64,000 nucleotides of DNA from Streptomyces sp. NBC_00513 (GCF_041431415.1 NZ_CP107845.1:6324001-6388000), one strand, 5' to 3'. Numbered from the stretch's first letter, positions 49,294-58,533 are shown. Numbers and translations: made by a program. Notes: generated from the sequence alone by a model not told the origin.

Positions 49294-50325
49294 ATGGCCA
49301 TGCCGTTGCGACAGTCCATCAGGGTCGGGACCTATCTTCTCGAACAGAAGCTCCGCAAGGTCGAGAAGTTCCCTTTGATCGTCGAACTGGAGCCGCTCTA
49401 CGCCTGCAACCTGGCCTGCGAGGGGTGCGGGAAGATCCAGCACCCGGCGGGCGTCCTCAAGCAGCGCATGCCGGTCGCCCAGGCGGTCGGCGCCGTCCTG
49501 GAGTCCGGGGCGCCCATGGTCTCCATCGCCGGTGGCGAGCCCTTGATGCATCCGCAGATCGACGAGATCGTCCGTCAATTGGTGGCCAAGCGGAAGTACG
49601 TCTTCCTCTGCACCAACGCGGTGCTCCTCCGCAAGAAGATCGAGAAGTTCACCCCGTCCCCCTATTTCGCCTTCGCCGTGCACATCGACGGCCTGCGCGA
49701 GCGACACGACGAGTCGGTGGCCAAGGAAGGCGTCTTCGACGAGGCCGTGGCGGCCATCAAGGAGGCGAAGAAGCGCGGATTCCGGGTCACCACGAACTCC
49801 ACCTTCTTCAACACCGACACCCCCCAGACCATCATCGAGGTGCTGAACTACCTCAATGACGACCTGGAGGTGGACGAGATGATGATCTCGCCCGCCTACG
49901 CGTACGAAAAGGCGCCCGACCAGGAACACTTCCTCGGAGTGGAACAGACCCGCGAACTCTTCAAGAAGGCCTTCGCGGGCGGCAACCGGCGCCGCTGGCG
50001 GCTCAACCACTCACCGCTCTTCCTGGACTTCCTGGAAGGCAAGGCCGATTTCCCCTGCACCGCGTGGGCCATTCCGAATTACTCGCTCTTCGGTTGGCAG
50101 CGCCCCTGCTATCTGATGAGCGACGGATACGTCCCCACGTACCGGGAGCTGATCGAGGACACCGACTGGAGCAAGTACGGCCGGGGCAAGGACCCGCGCT
50201 GCGCGAACTGCATGGCGCACTGCGGCTACGAACCCACCGCCGTCCTCGCCACCATGGGCTCCCTCAAGGAATCCCTGCGCGCGGCCCGGGAGACCATCGG
50301 CGGCAGCCGGGGCACGTCGGCATGA
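49294..50325 (+). CDS. hpnH: Adenosyl-hopene transferase HpnH (radical SAM)
   Basis: A 343-residue radical SAM enzyme. ATG 49294 is chosen because AGGAGGTGA precedes it at ideal distance and it yields the family start MAMPLRQSIRVGTYLLEQ. The [4Fe-4S] motif CxxxCxxC is ACNLACEGCGKIQHP (Cys38, Cys42, Cys45), followed by VSIAGGEPLMHP. Extra cysteines (CANCMAHCGYEP) near the C-terminus are typical of HpnH. It adds 5'-deoxyadenosyl to hopene, giving adenosylhopane. Its stop overlaps the hpnO start, so HpnH and HpnO are coupled directly. Confidence 0.96.
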   Translation: MAMPLRQSIRVGTYLLEQKLRKVEKFPLIVELEPLYACNLACEGCGKIQHPAGVLKQRMPVAQAVGAVLESGAPMVSIAGGEPLMHPQIDEIVRQLVAKRKYVFLCTNAVLLRKKIEKFTPSPYFAFAVHIDGLRERHDESVAKEGVFDEAVAAIKEAKKRGFRVTTNSTFFNTDTPQTIIEVLNYLNDDLEVDEMMISPAYAYEKAPDQEHFLGVEQTRELFKKAFAGGNRRRWRLNHSPLFLDFLEGKADFPCTAWAIPNYSLFGWQRPCYLMSDGYVPTYRELIEDTDWSKYGRGKDPRCANCMAHCGYEPTAVLATMGSLKESLRAARETIGGSRGTSA

Positions 50326-51737
50326 GCGCCGGCCACGTGGGGGAGGGCGGCCGGGGCACGGGCTTCGACCTCGGCGCCCTGCTGGCCGAACGCGGTGGAG
50401 AGCGGTACGAGCTGCACAGCCGCCACCTCAACCACCAGTTGCCCCGGATGCTGCGCACCATCGGCTTCGACAAGGTCTACGAGCGGGCCGAGGGAGCCCA
50501 CTTCTTCGACGCCGAGGGCAACGACTACCTGGACATGCTCGCCGGGTTCGGGGTGATGGGGCTGGGCCGCCACCACCCCGTGGTCCGGCGCGCCCTGCAC
50601 GACGTGCTGGACGCGCAGCTCGCCGACCTCACCCGCTTCGACTGCCAGCCGCTGCCCGGACTGCTCGCGGAGAAGCTGCTGTCGTACAGTCCGCACCTGG
50701 ACCGGGTCTTCTTCGGCAACAGCGGCACCGAGGCGGTGGAGACGGCCCTGAAGTTCGCCCGGTACGCCACCGGGCGGCCCAGGGTCCTCTACTGCGACCA
50801 CGCCTTCCACGGCCTCACCACCGGCTCGCTCTCGGTCAACGGGGAGGACGGCTTCCGGGACGGGTTCGCCCCGCTGCTGCCCGACACGAGGATCGCGCTG
50901 GGAGACCTCGCCGCGCTGGAGCGCGAACTGCGGCGGGGCGACGTGGCCGCCCTCGTCGTCGAACCGATCCAGGGCAAGGGCGTGCTGGCCGCCCCGCCCG
51001 GGTTCCTGCTCGCCGCACAGGAACTGCTGCACCGGCACAAGGCGCTGCTGATCGCGGACGAGGTGCAGACCGGCCTCGGACGTACCGGTGACTTCTACGC
51101 CTATCAGCACGAACCCGGCGTGGAACCGGACCTGGTGTGCGTCGCCAAGGCCCTGTCCGGGGGGTACGTGCCCGTCGGCGCCACCCTCGGCAAGGACTGG
51201 ATCTTCAAGAAGGTCTACTCCTCGATGGACCGGGTCCTGGTGCACTCCGCCAGCTTCGGATCCAACGCACAGGCGATGGCGGCCGGACTGGCGGTGCTCT
51301 CCGTCATGGACGACGAGGCACTGGTGGCCCGCGCGCGAACGACGGGCGACCTGCTGCGCGGGCGGCTCGCCGCGCTGGTGGACGAGTACGAGCTGCTGCA
51401 CGAGGTGCGCGGTCGCGGCCTGATGATCGGCATCGAGTTCGGCCGACCGTCCTCGCTGGGGCTGCGCAGCCGTTGGACGATGCTCCAGGCGGCCCGCAAG
51501 GGGCTCTTCGCGCAGATGGTCGTGGTGCCGCTGCTCCAGAAGCACCGGATCCTCACCCAGGTCTCCGGGGATCATCTGGAGGTCATCAAGCTCATTCCGC
51601 CGCTGATCGTGGACGAGCGGGACGTCGACCGGTTCGTCGGCGCCTTCCGTGAGGTCATGGACGAGGCGCACGGCGGGGGCGGGCTGATGTGGGAGTTCGG
51701 CCGGACACTGGTGAAGCAGGCCGTCGGCAACCGCTGA
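50322..51737 (+). CDS. hpnO: Aminotransferase HpnO (aminobacteriohopanetriol formation)
   Basis: A 471-residue class III PLP aminotransferase from ATG 50322. FFGNSGTEAVETALKFARYA (PLP phosphate contacts), ALLIADEVQTGLGRTGDF (Asp to pyridine N) and VCVAKALSGGYVPVGATLGK (Schiff-base Lys near residue 276) are clear. In hopanoid producers HpnO aminates ribosylhopane-derived aldehyde to 35-aminobacteriohopane-32,33,34-triol. Last gene of the operon; it meets a convergent tyrosine phosphatase gene after 39 bases. Confidence 0.92.
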   Translation: MSAGHVGEGGRGTGFDLGALLAERGGERYELHSRHLNHQLPRMLRTIGFDKVYERAEGAHFFDAEGNDYLDMLAGFGVMGLGRHHPVVRRALHDVLDAQLADLTRFDCQPLPGLLAEKLLSYSPHLDRVFFGNSGTEAVETALKFARYATGRPRVLYCDHAFHGLTTGSLSVNGEDGFRDGFAPLLPDTRIALGDLAALERELRRGDVAALVVEPIQGKGVLAAPPGFLLAAQELLHRHKALLIADEVQTGLGRTGDFYAYQHEPGVEPDLVCVAKALSGGYVPVGATLGKDWIFKKVYSSMDRVLVHSASFGSNAQAMAAGLAVLSVMDDEALVARARTTGDLLRGRLAALVDEYELLHEVRGRGLMIGIEFGRPSSLGLRSRWTMLQAARKGLFAQMVVVPLLQKHRILTQVSGDHLEVIKLIPPLIVDERDVDRFVGAFREVMDEAHGGGGLMWEFGRTLVKQAVGNR

Positions 51738-51776
51738 CGGCCCGCTTCCACCCGGCGGTGTCCGCCGTCGACGGAA

Positions 51777-52592
51777 TCAGACCGGCTCTTCCAGGAGCCG
51801 GTCACGCAGCCGGTCGAGGGTCTCGGGCGTCAGCCCGAGACCCTCCGTCAGATAGCCGTCCACCCCGCCCCAGGTCTCGTCGACGACCTCGAACGCGGCG
51901 CCCAGGTACTCGGCGCGGGCGTCGAAGAGCGGGGCGAGCAGGGCCATGACCTCGGGCGAACGGGCCTCGGGCGCGTCGCTGCCGCGGCGGACCCGGTAGC
52001 GGTTGTGCGGGGCGTTCGACTCCAGGTAGTCCGCCACGATCACCTCGCGTTCCACCCCGAGCGCGAGCAGGGTGACGGCGATCGACAGGCCGGCCCGGTC
52101 CTTGCCCGCCGCGCAGTGCATCAGGGCGGGGAGGCTCTCCTCGGCGAGGGAGCGGACGACCCGACCGTGTTCGACGGTCCGGTTCCGGATGATGCCGCGG
52201 TAGGAGTTCTCCATCCGGGCGACGGCCTTTCCGTCACCCAGTACGGCATTCAGCTGGTCGAGGTCGCCGTCGCGGACCATCGTCCAGAACTCCCGACCGT
52301 CGGCGGGGTCCGAGAGGGGGATGTTCACGTTCCGGACTCCGGGCAGTTCCACGTCCTGCCCTTCCAGTGCGTGATCGGCGTCGTTGCGGAAGTCGAAGAC
52401 CGTGTGCAGTCCGAGCGATACGAGGAACTGTGCATCGGTTTCGGTGGCATGTGCGAGATGTCCGCTTCGGAAGAGTCGTCCTGACCTGACCCTCCGTCCG
52501 TCGGTGGTCGTCAGCCCGCCCACGTCACGGAAGTTGCGCACTCCGGACAGTTCGGGCGTCGCGGACGGGGTTCGGGGTATCTGCCGGGTCAA
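51777..52592 (-). CDS. Tyrosine-protein phosphatase (PtpB/SidC-like, Y_phosphatase3)
   Basis: A 271-residue protein from TTG 52592, which has GGAGGAA at good distance. The N-terminal ELSGVRNFRDVGGLTTTDGR and VRSGRLFRSGHLAHAT, and the P-loop LMHCAAGKDRAGLSIAVTLL (HCxxGKDRxG, about residues 157-176), define the Y_phosphatase3/MptpB-like family, which acts on phosphotyrosine, phosphoserine or phosphoinositides. There is no signal peptide. Its role is not evident from the neighbours. Confidence 0.92.
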   Translation of the reverse strand: MTRQIPRTPSATPELSGVRNFRDVGGLTTTDGRRVRSGRLFRSGHLAHATETDAQFLVSLGLHTVFDFRNDADHALEGQDVELPGVRNVNIPLSDPADGREFWTMVRDGDLDQLNAVLGDGKAVARMENSYRGIIRNRTVEHGRVVRSLAEESLPALMHCAAGKDRAGLSIAVTLLALGVEREVIVADYLESNAPHNRYRVRRGSDAPEARSPEVMALLAPLFDARAEYLGAAFEVVDETWGGVDGYLTEGLGLTPETLDRLRDRLLEEPV

Positions 52593-52830
52593 GGGGGTTC
52601 CTCCGCGTCGTCGTGAGGTGTCCGAATTACACTACTTGGGAACAACTTGCCATAAGCGGCGGCGAGATCGCGCCAGGATCCGTGAGCCAGATCATACGGT
52701 GACCGTGCGTGCCTGATCACGAAACTCGAATTGCCATGTGGCGAGGGTTGTTGATGGCTCGGAATGGACAGAGGGTGACGGGAATTTCGTCGTCCCCCCA
52801 TGTCTGGGATTCCGTCAGGAAATTCATGGC
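52593..52830. other. Intergenic region upstream of riboswitch
   Basis: About 240 bp between the phosphatase start and the riboswitch promoter. It is less GC-rich than average and contains no convincing gene; phosphatase promoter elements must be on its minus strand. No repeats of note. Confidence 0.4.
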
Positions 52831-52859
52831 TTGTTGTGTACGGCAGGACTCGATTACCT
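52831..52859 (+). promoter_or_regulatory. Promoter of the riboswitch-peptidase transcript
   Basis: TTGTTG (52831-52836) and TTACCT (52854-52859) with 17-bp spacing, placing the start of transcription near 52866, just before the aptamer. Confidence 0.45.
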
Positions 52860-52877
52860 TCGCGATCGATCCGGGTG

Positions 52878-53080
52878 GACCGCCTAATCCTGCCGCCGCC
52901 CGGGAACCCCACCCGACTATTCACGCGCGCGGCAGGAGCGGGGGAACCAGGTAAGCCGCCGTTCCGGGCCTCGTCTCCGGGACGGCTAGGGGTGAAGCAG
53001 CGCTTCGGCCGTCGTCACCGACGCCGATGCGCGGCCGGACATCTCCAGTCCGAACCCGACAGCTCACCTCGCAGGCGTCG
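52878..53080 (+). ncRNA. c-di-AMP riboswitch (ydaO/yuaA leader)
   Basis: The 5' region of the LysM/M23 gene carries the conserved blocks of the ydaO-type c-di-AMP riboswitch as found in streptomycetes: GGCAGGAGCGGGGGAACCAGG at 52932-52952 (shown here as AGGAGCGGGGGAACCAGG), GGGGTGAAGC at 52989-52998, and GAACCCGACAGCTCACCTCG followed by CAGGCG at 53052-53077. CGCCT near 52881 can pair with AGGCG near 53073 to close the aptamer. In actinomycetes this riboswitch controls cell-wall hydrolase genes such as rpfA, normally switching them off when c-di-AMP is high. The gene start lies 15 bases downstream. Confidence 0.88.
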
Positions 53081-53094
53081 GAGAGGAATTCGCC

Positions 53095-54144
53095 ATGCCC
53101 GCAAAGGGTAAGCACCGCCGTCCGAAGACCAGTTCCCTGTCCCGCGGGTTCGCCGTCGCGGGAACCGGTGGTGCGGCTCTCGCCCTGCCGCTGATCGGAG
53201 CCGCCGGCGCCCACGCGGCCGGCGCGCCCGCGGCGGCCCCCGCCGCCGCGCCCGTGTCGGCCCCGGACGCGGCGCCCGTGTCGGCCCCGCAGTCCCCGGA
53301 GTCCTTCCAGGCCCCCCAGGCCGCTCCCGTCGCCGCGAAGGCCTCCCCGACCGTCTACACCGTCGTGTCGGGCGACTACCTCTCGAAGATCGCCGCCGAC
53401 CGCCGGATCTCCGGTGGCTGGGAGCGGCTGTACGCCGACAACCGGCAGGCCGTCGGCTCCGACCCCTCGATGATCCACCCCGGCCTGAAGCTGACCCTCG
53501 GCGCGGCCGCACCCGCCGCCGAGTCGGCCCCCGCCCCGGCCCGCCCGTCGCAGTCGCAGTCGCGCTCCGGCAAGGCCGCCGCCGCCCCCGCTCCGAAGTC
53601 GCCCGACCGGTCCTCCGGCGCCGCTCAGGCCGGCTCCGACGACGGCTCCGCGACCAAGACCCCCGCCAAGCGGCCCGCGGCCTCCGGCGGTCAGGGCGGT
53701 GACACCTCCGGCGACACCTCCGCGAACGCCGGTACGGGCACCGGCTTCGTCGCCCCGGTCGGCGGCGGGATCTCCACCCAGTACCGCGCCTCCGGCGCCA
53801 TGTGGTCCTCCGGTTACCACACCGGCGTGGACTTCATCGCGAGCTCCGGCACCACCGTCAAGGCCGTCGGCGCGGGCACCGTCGTCTCCGCCGGATGGGG
53901 CGGCGCGTACGGCAACGAGGTCGTGATCCGGCACGCGGACGGCAAGTACTCGCAGTACGGCCACATGTCCTCGCTGTCCGTCTCGACCGGCCAGAGCGTC
54001 ACGCCCGGACAGCGGATCGGGCTCTCCGGCTCCACCGGCAACTCCTCCGGCCCGCACCTCCACTTCGAGATCCGCACCGGTCCGTCCTACGGCTCGGACG
54101 TCGACCCGCTGGCCTACCTCCGCTCGAAGGGCGTCAGCATCTGA
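53095..54144 (+). CDS. Secreted LysM / M23 peptidoglycan endopeptidase
   Basis: A 349-residue protein from ATG 53095 with GGAGAGGA upstream. The signal peptide is about 42 residues (basic MPAKGKHRRPK, hydrophobic GFAVAGTGGAALALPLIGAA, cleavage near AHAAGA). An Ala/Pro linker precedes one LysM domain (VYTVVSGDYLSKIAADRRIS to PGLKLTLG, about 87-135). A long Ser/Ala/Pro-rich linker leads to the M23 domain: GYHTGVDFIA (zinc His/Asp), GNEVVIRHADGKYSQYGHMS and GPHLHFEIR (zinc His). It cleaves peptide cross-links in peptidoglycan outside the cell and is controlled by the c-di-AMP riboswitch just upstream. Confidence 0.94.
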   Translation: MPAKGKHRRPKTSSLSRGFAVAGTGGAALALPLIGAAGAHAAGAPAAAPAAAPVSAPDAAPVSAPQSPESFQAPQAAPVAAKASPTVYTVVSGDYLSKIAADRRISGGWERLYADNRQAVGSDPSMIHPGLKLTLGAAAPAAESAPAPARPSQSQSRSGKAAAAPAPKSPDRSSGAAQAGSDDGSATKTPAKRPAASGGQGGDTSGDTSANAGTGTGFVAPVGGGISTQYRASGAMWSSGYHTGVDFIASSGTTVKAVGAGTVVSAGWGGAYGNEVVIRHADGKYSQYGHMSSLSVSTGQSVTPGQRIGLSGSTGNSSGPHLHFEIRTGPSYGSDVDPLAYLRSKGVSI

Positions 54145-54170
54145 CGCACGACCCGCAGGAGCACGGACAC

Positions 54171-54208
54171 GCGTGAGGCCGGGACCCGAGGGGGTCCCGG
54201 CCTCACGC
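54171..54208 (+). terminator. Strong hairpin terminator after M23 peptidase gene
   Basis: Perfect 17-bp arms (54171-54187 and 54192-54208) with a GAGG loop, followed by GATTCTTATTCC. Confidence 0.88.
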
Positions 54209-54306
54209 GATTCTTATTCCGCGTATGCATGGTGGGATAGATCACGGTCCGTCAACCCCTCATTACGTTGGCGTAGGTCGGCCGCGGGGGTGAAGGATGT
54301 CGAGCT

Positions 54307-55092
54307 GTGGCAGCGACGAAGACGACACTCAAGACCATCGGCTCGTACGCGGCGATCGGGGACAGCTTCACCGAGGGCGTGGGGGACCCGGGACCCGGGG
54401 ATTCACATCTCGGCTGGGCCGACCGGCTGGCCGTACTCCTGGCCGATCGGCGCGAAGAACACGATTTCCGGTACGCCAACCTGGCCGTGCGCGGAAAGCT
54501 CCTCGACCAGATCGTGGCCGACCAGGTACCCAGGGCCAAAGCCCTCGCGCCGGACCTGGTCACCTTCTGTGCGGGCGGCAACGACATCATCCGGCCGGGC
54601 AGCGACCCGGACGCCACGGCTGAGCGATTCGAGGCGGCCGTGGCCGACCTCGTGGGCTCCGTCGGGCAGGTCATGATCACGACCGGATTCGACACCCGGG
54701 GCGTACCGGTCCTGCGGTACATGCGGGGCAAGATCGCCACGTACAACGCACACGTGCGGGCCGTGGCGGACAAGTACGACTGCCCGGTCCTCGACCTGTG
54801 GTCCCTGAAGTCCGTACAGGACCGACGGGCCTGGGACGGCGACCGACTGCACCTCTCGCCCGAGGGCCACACCCGCGTCGCGCTGCGCGCCGCGCAGGTG
54901 CTCGGCCTGGACGTGCCGACCGACCCGGACCAGCCGTGGCCGCCGGAGCGACCGCGCGGATCGGTGGACGTGACGCGGGACAACATCCAGTGGGCGCGCG
55001 AGCACCTGGTCCCCTGGATCGGCCGAAGGCTGCGCGGGGAGTCCTCCGGGGACCACGTCGAGGCCAAGCGCCCCGACCTGCTGCCCCTGTAG
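54307..55092 (+). CDS. SGNH/GDSL hydrolase
   Basis: A 261-residue protein from GTG 54307. SGNH blocks: block I YAAIGDSFTEGVGDPGPGD (Ser about residue 20), block II Gly in NLAVRGKLLDQ, block III VTFCAGGNDIIRPG (Asn), block V WDGDRLHLSPEGHTRVALRA (Asp-x-x-His). No signal peptide is visible, so it is probably a cytoplasmic esterase/lipase. The C-terminal ~50 residues (VTRDNIQWAREHLVPWIGRR) are common to actinobacterial relatives. Substrate unknown. Confidence 0.92.
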   Translation: MAATKTTLKTIGSYAAIGDSFTEGVGDPGPGDSHLGWADRLAVLLADRREEHDFRYANLAVRGKLLDQIVADQVPRAKALAPDLVTFCAGGNDIIRPGSDPDATAERFEAAVADLVGSVGQVMITTGFDTRGVPVLRYMRGKIATYNAHVRAVADKYDCPVLDLWSLKSVQDRRAWDGDRLHLSPEGHTRVALRAAQVLGLDVPTDPDQPWPPERPRGSVDVTRDNIQWAREHLVPWIGRRLRGESSGDHVEAKRPDLLPL

Positions 55093-55278
55093 GACCAGGG
55101 CTGGAGGACCAGGCCCGTGGGAACCGAGCCTGTAGGACCGAGGGGGATCCGCCGGCCGGGTCGCGGGAGGGCGGGCCCGGGGAGCCGGTCGGTGCCGAGC
55201 GGAATCCTTCGGGGTCGGTGCGCGTTGGGATGGTCGTAGACGTACGACCGTCCCGCCCCGATCCACCCTGGAGGCGCC

Positions 55279-56493
55279 TTGACCGGCTCCCGTCCCCTGC
55301 GTCCCCGGCTGCGCGCCCTGCGGCCCGAAGCCTTCGGCGCGGATCCGTCAGGCGCGCGCCTGGAGCGGATCCGCCGCTCGCCGAACTTCGCCGACGGCGT
55401 CTTCCAGAACCCGGTCGGCGCCCGGACCAGGCCCTCCGGCTCGATGGCGGAGTTCGCCAAGATCTACTTCCACAAGGAACAGCGGATCAGGCGAAGCCCC
55501 TCCGGCGCCGTCCCGGTCTATCCGACGACCCTCGCCGAACTGGCGAAGCCGCCGCTCAGCGGGTTGCGCCTGACCTGGATGGGGCACTCCAGCGTGCTCG
55601 CCGAGATCGACGGCCGCAGGGTGCTCTTCGATCCGGTGTGGGGCGAGCGGTGCTCCCCCTTCCCCTTCGCCGGACCCAAGCGGCTGCACCCCGTGCCCGT
55701 ACCGCTGGCCTCCCTGGGCGAGGTGGACGTGGTCGTGATCTCGCACGACCACTACGACCACCTCGACCTTCCGACGATCAAGGCCCTGGCCGGTCGGGAC
55801 ATCGTCTTCGCCGTCCCGCTGGGCGTCGGAGCCCACCTGGAGCGCTGGGGAGTCCCCGCCGACCGGATCCGCGAGCTCGACTGGAACGAGACCACCGAGG
55901 TCGCCGGGCTCTCGCTGACGGCCACCCCGGCCCGGCACTTCTGCGGTCGGGGGCTGCGCAACCAGCAGTTCACCCTGTGGGCCTCCTGGGTCGTCGCGGG
56001 GGAGCGGCACCGGATCTACCACAGCGGTGACACCGGCTACTTCCCCGGCTTCAAGGAGATCGGCGCGACGCACGGTCCCTTCGACGCCACGATGATCCAG
56101 ATCGGCGCGTACTCCGAGTACTGGAGCGAGATCCACATGACGCCGCAGGAGGGCATGCAGGCCCACCTGGACCTCCAGGGCGGCATCCCGCACGGCACGA
56201 TGCTGCCCATCCACTGGGGCACGTTCAACCTGGCCCTGCACCCCTGGGACGAACCCGGCGAGGGCACGGTGACCGCCTCCCGGGAGACCGGCTCCGCCAT
56301 CGCCCTGCCGGTACCGGGCCAGCCGTTCGAACCGGGCGCCTCCGACGCGCCGGTCGAACCGTGGTGGCGGCCCTTCGTCGCCGCCGAACCCGCCCCCGCC
56401 CCCGCGACGACGGCCGCGCCGGCGGCCCCCGCGCGAACCGCGTCGGCCCCGGCCGTCACCGGCCGGGAGGAGTCGGAGGCCGTCGGGTCGTAG
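55279..56493 (+). CDS. MBL-fold metallohydrolase (NAPE-PLD/UlaG-like)
   Basis: A 404-residue protein; TTG 55279 has GGAGG four bases upstream. N-terminal RRSPNFADGVFQNPVGARTR and LRLTWMGHSSVLAEIDGRRV, the metal motif VVISHDHYDHLDLPTIKAL (HxHxDH), ATPARHFCGRG, IYHSGDTGYFPGFKEIG (Asp) and LPIHWGTFNLALHPWDEP (His) match N-acyl-phosphatidylethanolamine phospholipase D-like beta-lactamase-fold hydrolases. The likely substrates are phosphodiesters or lactones, but this is not determined. The C-terminal ~60 residues are an Ala/Pro-rich tail. Confidence 0.9.
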   Translation: MTGSRPLRPRLRALRPEAFGADPSGARLERIRRSPNFADGVFQNPVGARTRPSGSMAEFAKIYFHKEQRIRRSPSGAVPVYPTTLAELAKPPLSGLRLTWMGHSSVLAEIDGRRVLFDPVWGERCSPFPFAGPKRLHPVPVPLASLGEVDVVVISHDHYDHLDLPTIKALAGRDIVFAVPLGVGAHLERWGVPADRIRELDWNETTEVAGLSLTATPARHFCGRGLRNQQFTLWASWVVAGERHRIYHSGDTGYFPGFKEIGATHGPFDATMIQIGAYSEYWSEIHMTPQEGMQAHLDLQGGIPHGTMLPIHWGTFNLALHPWDEPGEGTVTASRETGSAIALPVPGQPFEPGASDAPVEPWWRPFVAAEPAPAPATTAAPAAPARTASAPAVTGREESEAVGS

Positions 56494-56766
56494 CTCTTTC
56501 GCCACCCGGGGCCCGGGGCGGCCCCGGTCCTCGCCGGGAGCGCGGGCGCGCGCTCGGACGGCGTACGCCCCGTCCTGCCCGGGCGTATGCGCTCCCGGCG
56601 GATTCGGGCTGTCGTACGAGCGCTCCGTCGCAAGCGGGAAGCACCCCCGCCAAGTTCCCCGACTGACGGTCCCGGGCGGGAGAGTGCGGTCTAGCGTGGG
56701 TATCCGGTGATCAACGCCGGGCCTCGGCACATCCGGGGGCCCGGGCCCCACGTACCGAGGACGCCG

Positions 56767-58533
56767 ATGTCCGGACTTCGCGCCGCCCGCCACTCCCCGT
56801 CGAGACACGCCGCCACCGGTCCCGGCCGGCAGATACGCCCCCAGATGCTCCGCGCCACCGTCCTGCCCACCCTCGCCGCGGGACTCAGCGGCGCGGCCGC
56901 GGTGATCTTCACGCTCCAGCTCGGCGGAGGCGCCGGCGACCGGGACGTTCGTCTGTGGCCGGTCCTCGGCGGCTGCGCCCTGCTCGTGGTCGGTGCCCTC
57001 GCCGCGGCCCTGCTGGGCGGGCAACGCGCGGCGAAAGCCGTCCGCGACCGATGCGAGGCCCTGCGCCGCTCCAGCGTGCGCGGCCGGCAGGAACTGCGGA
57101 CGGCCGCCGAACGGCTGGAACGGGGCGAGGCCGCGGCCCGCCCGGTACGCGGCGGACCGAGCGGGCCGCCGCCGCACACCGACCCGGCGGGGGTGGACGA
57201 GTTCTGGCTGCTCTCCCAGGAGCTCCGGGGCGCCCGGGAACAGGCGCACACGACCCTCGTCCGGCTGGCCGGCCCGGTCACCCCGTCCGACAGCGACCGC
57301 AAGGTCGAGGTCTTCGTCAACCTCGCGCGCCGCCTCCAGTCCCTGGTGCACCGCGAGATCGCCCTCCTCGACGACCTGGAGGACACCGTCGAGGACCCCG
57401 ACCTGCTCAAGGAGCTCTTCCACGTCGATCACCTCGCCACCCGGATCCGCCGCCACGCCGAGAACCTCGCCGTGCTCGGCGGCGCCCCCTCCCGGCGCCA
57501 GTGGACCCGCCCCATCGATCTGGGCGAGGTGCTGCGCTCCTCCGTCGCGGAGGTCGAGCAGTACACGCGGGTGAAGGTGGTGCCCCCGGCGGGCGGCACC
57601 GTCCGGGGGCACGCCGTCGCGGACGTGGTGCACCTGCTGGCCGAACTCGTCGAGAACGCCACCGTCTTCTCCGCCCCCGACACCGACGTGACGGTGCGCG
57701 CCGAGCGCGTGACCGCCGGGGTCGCGGTCGAGGTGGAGGACCGGGGACTGGGCATGCCGGTCGAGGAACAGCACCGGATGAACGCCTTGCTGGGCGATCC
57801 CGACCAGGTCAACGTCCGGCACCTGCTGGCGGACGGTCGGATCGGCCTGTTCGTGGTCGCGGCGCTGGCCCGGCGGCACGGGATCGCCGTCGAGCTCAAG
57901 TCCAACATCTACGGCGGGGTGCTCGCCGTGCTCGTGTTGCCGCAGGAGCTGTTGGGCGCGCAGGCCCCGAGCGCCGCCGACGTGCTGGGGGGCGGCTCCC
58001 GGGCCGGCTCATGGGGATCCGGCGACATGGACCCGATGTTGCCGCCGGCGCCCGTACGGGTGTCCGCCCAGCCGTACCCGTCCGAGAGCCTCGCGTCCGA
58101 GGGCCAGGGGGCCGAGAAGTACGCGTCCGAGAGCCACCGGTCCGAGTCCGTCGGCCCGCGTCCGGCCGTGTCGACGTGGGACCCGTCCCTGCCGGGGTCC
58201 TCGGCTCCTCCCGTCCCGGCGGGCGATCCTGAACCGACGCGGGCGGAGTTCGTGCCGACCGGGGTCGTGTCGACGGGGGCGGTGCCGCCCGAGTACGCGG
58301 CCGAGGCCGCCGGGGTGTTCCTCGGCACGGTCGTCCCCGCCACCGGGATCGGCGCGGACACGGATCCGCCGCCACTGCCCCGACGCCACGCCCGCCCCCA
58401 TCCCGTCCCCGAGCCCGGCGAGGCCGCCGGCCCCGGTCGTGCGCCCGATGCCGAACCGCCCGTTCACGACCCCGGGTTGATGGCGGCCTTCCAGCGGGGC
58501 TTCGGTCTCGCCCGATCGGAGGGGCCCGCATGA
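56767..58533 (+). CDS. Conservon sensor-kinase-like ATPase (CvnA type)
   Basis: A 588-residue protein from ATG 56767 with GAGG upstream. Two hydrophobic segments near the N-terminus (MLRATVLPTLAAGLSGAAAV and VLGGCALLVVGALAAALLGG) anchor it. A helical region with VFVNLARRLQSLVHREIALL and LFHVDHLATRIRRHAENLAV (His in the dimerisation-like helix) precedes the GHKL ATPase: LLAELVENATVFSAPDTDVT (N box), VEDRGLGMP and GRIGLFVVAALARRHGIAVE. After residue ~400 comes a long Pro/Ser/Ala-rich tail. CvnA proteins act with CvnB, CvnC and the GTPase CvnD in membrane signalling. Its stop overlaps the cvnB-like start. Confidence 0.9.
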   Translation: MSGLRAARHSPSRHAATGPGRQIRPQMLRATVLPTLAAGLSGAAAVIFTLQLGGGAGDRDVRLWPVLGGCALLVVGALAAALLGGQRAAKAVRDRCEALRRSSVRGRQELRTAAERLERGEAAARPVRGGPSGPPPHTDPAGVDEFWLLSQELRGAREQAHTTLVRLAGPVTPSDSDRKVEVFVNLARRLQSLVHREIALLDDLEDTVEDPDLLKELFHVDHLATRIRRHAENLAVLGGAPSRRQWTRPIDLGEVLRSSVAEVEQYTRVKVVPPAGGTVRGHAVADVVHLLAELVENATVFSAPDTDVTVRAERVTAGVAVEVEDRGLGMPVEEQHRMNALLGDPDQVNVRHLLADGRIGLFVVAALARRHGIAVELKSNIYGGVLAVLVLPQELLGAQAPSAADVLGGGSRAGSWGSGDMDPMLPPAPVRVSAQPYPSESLASEGQGAEKYASESHRSESVGPRPAVSTWDPSLPGSSAPPVPAGDPEPTRAEFVPTGVVSTGAVPPEYAAEAAGVFLGTVVPATGIGADTDPPPLPRRHARPHPVPEPGEAAGPGRAPDAEPPVHDPGLMAAFQRGFGLARSEGPA

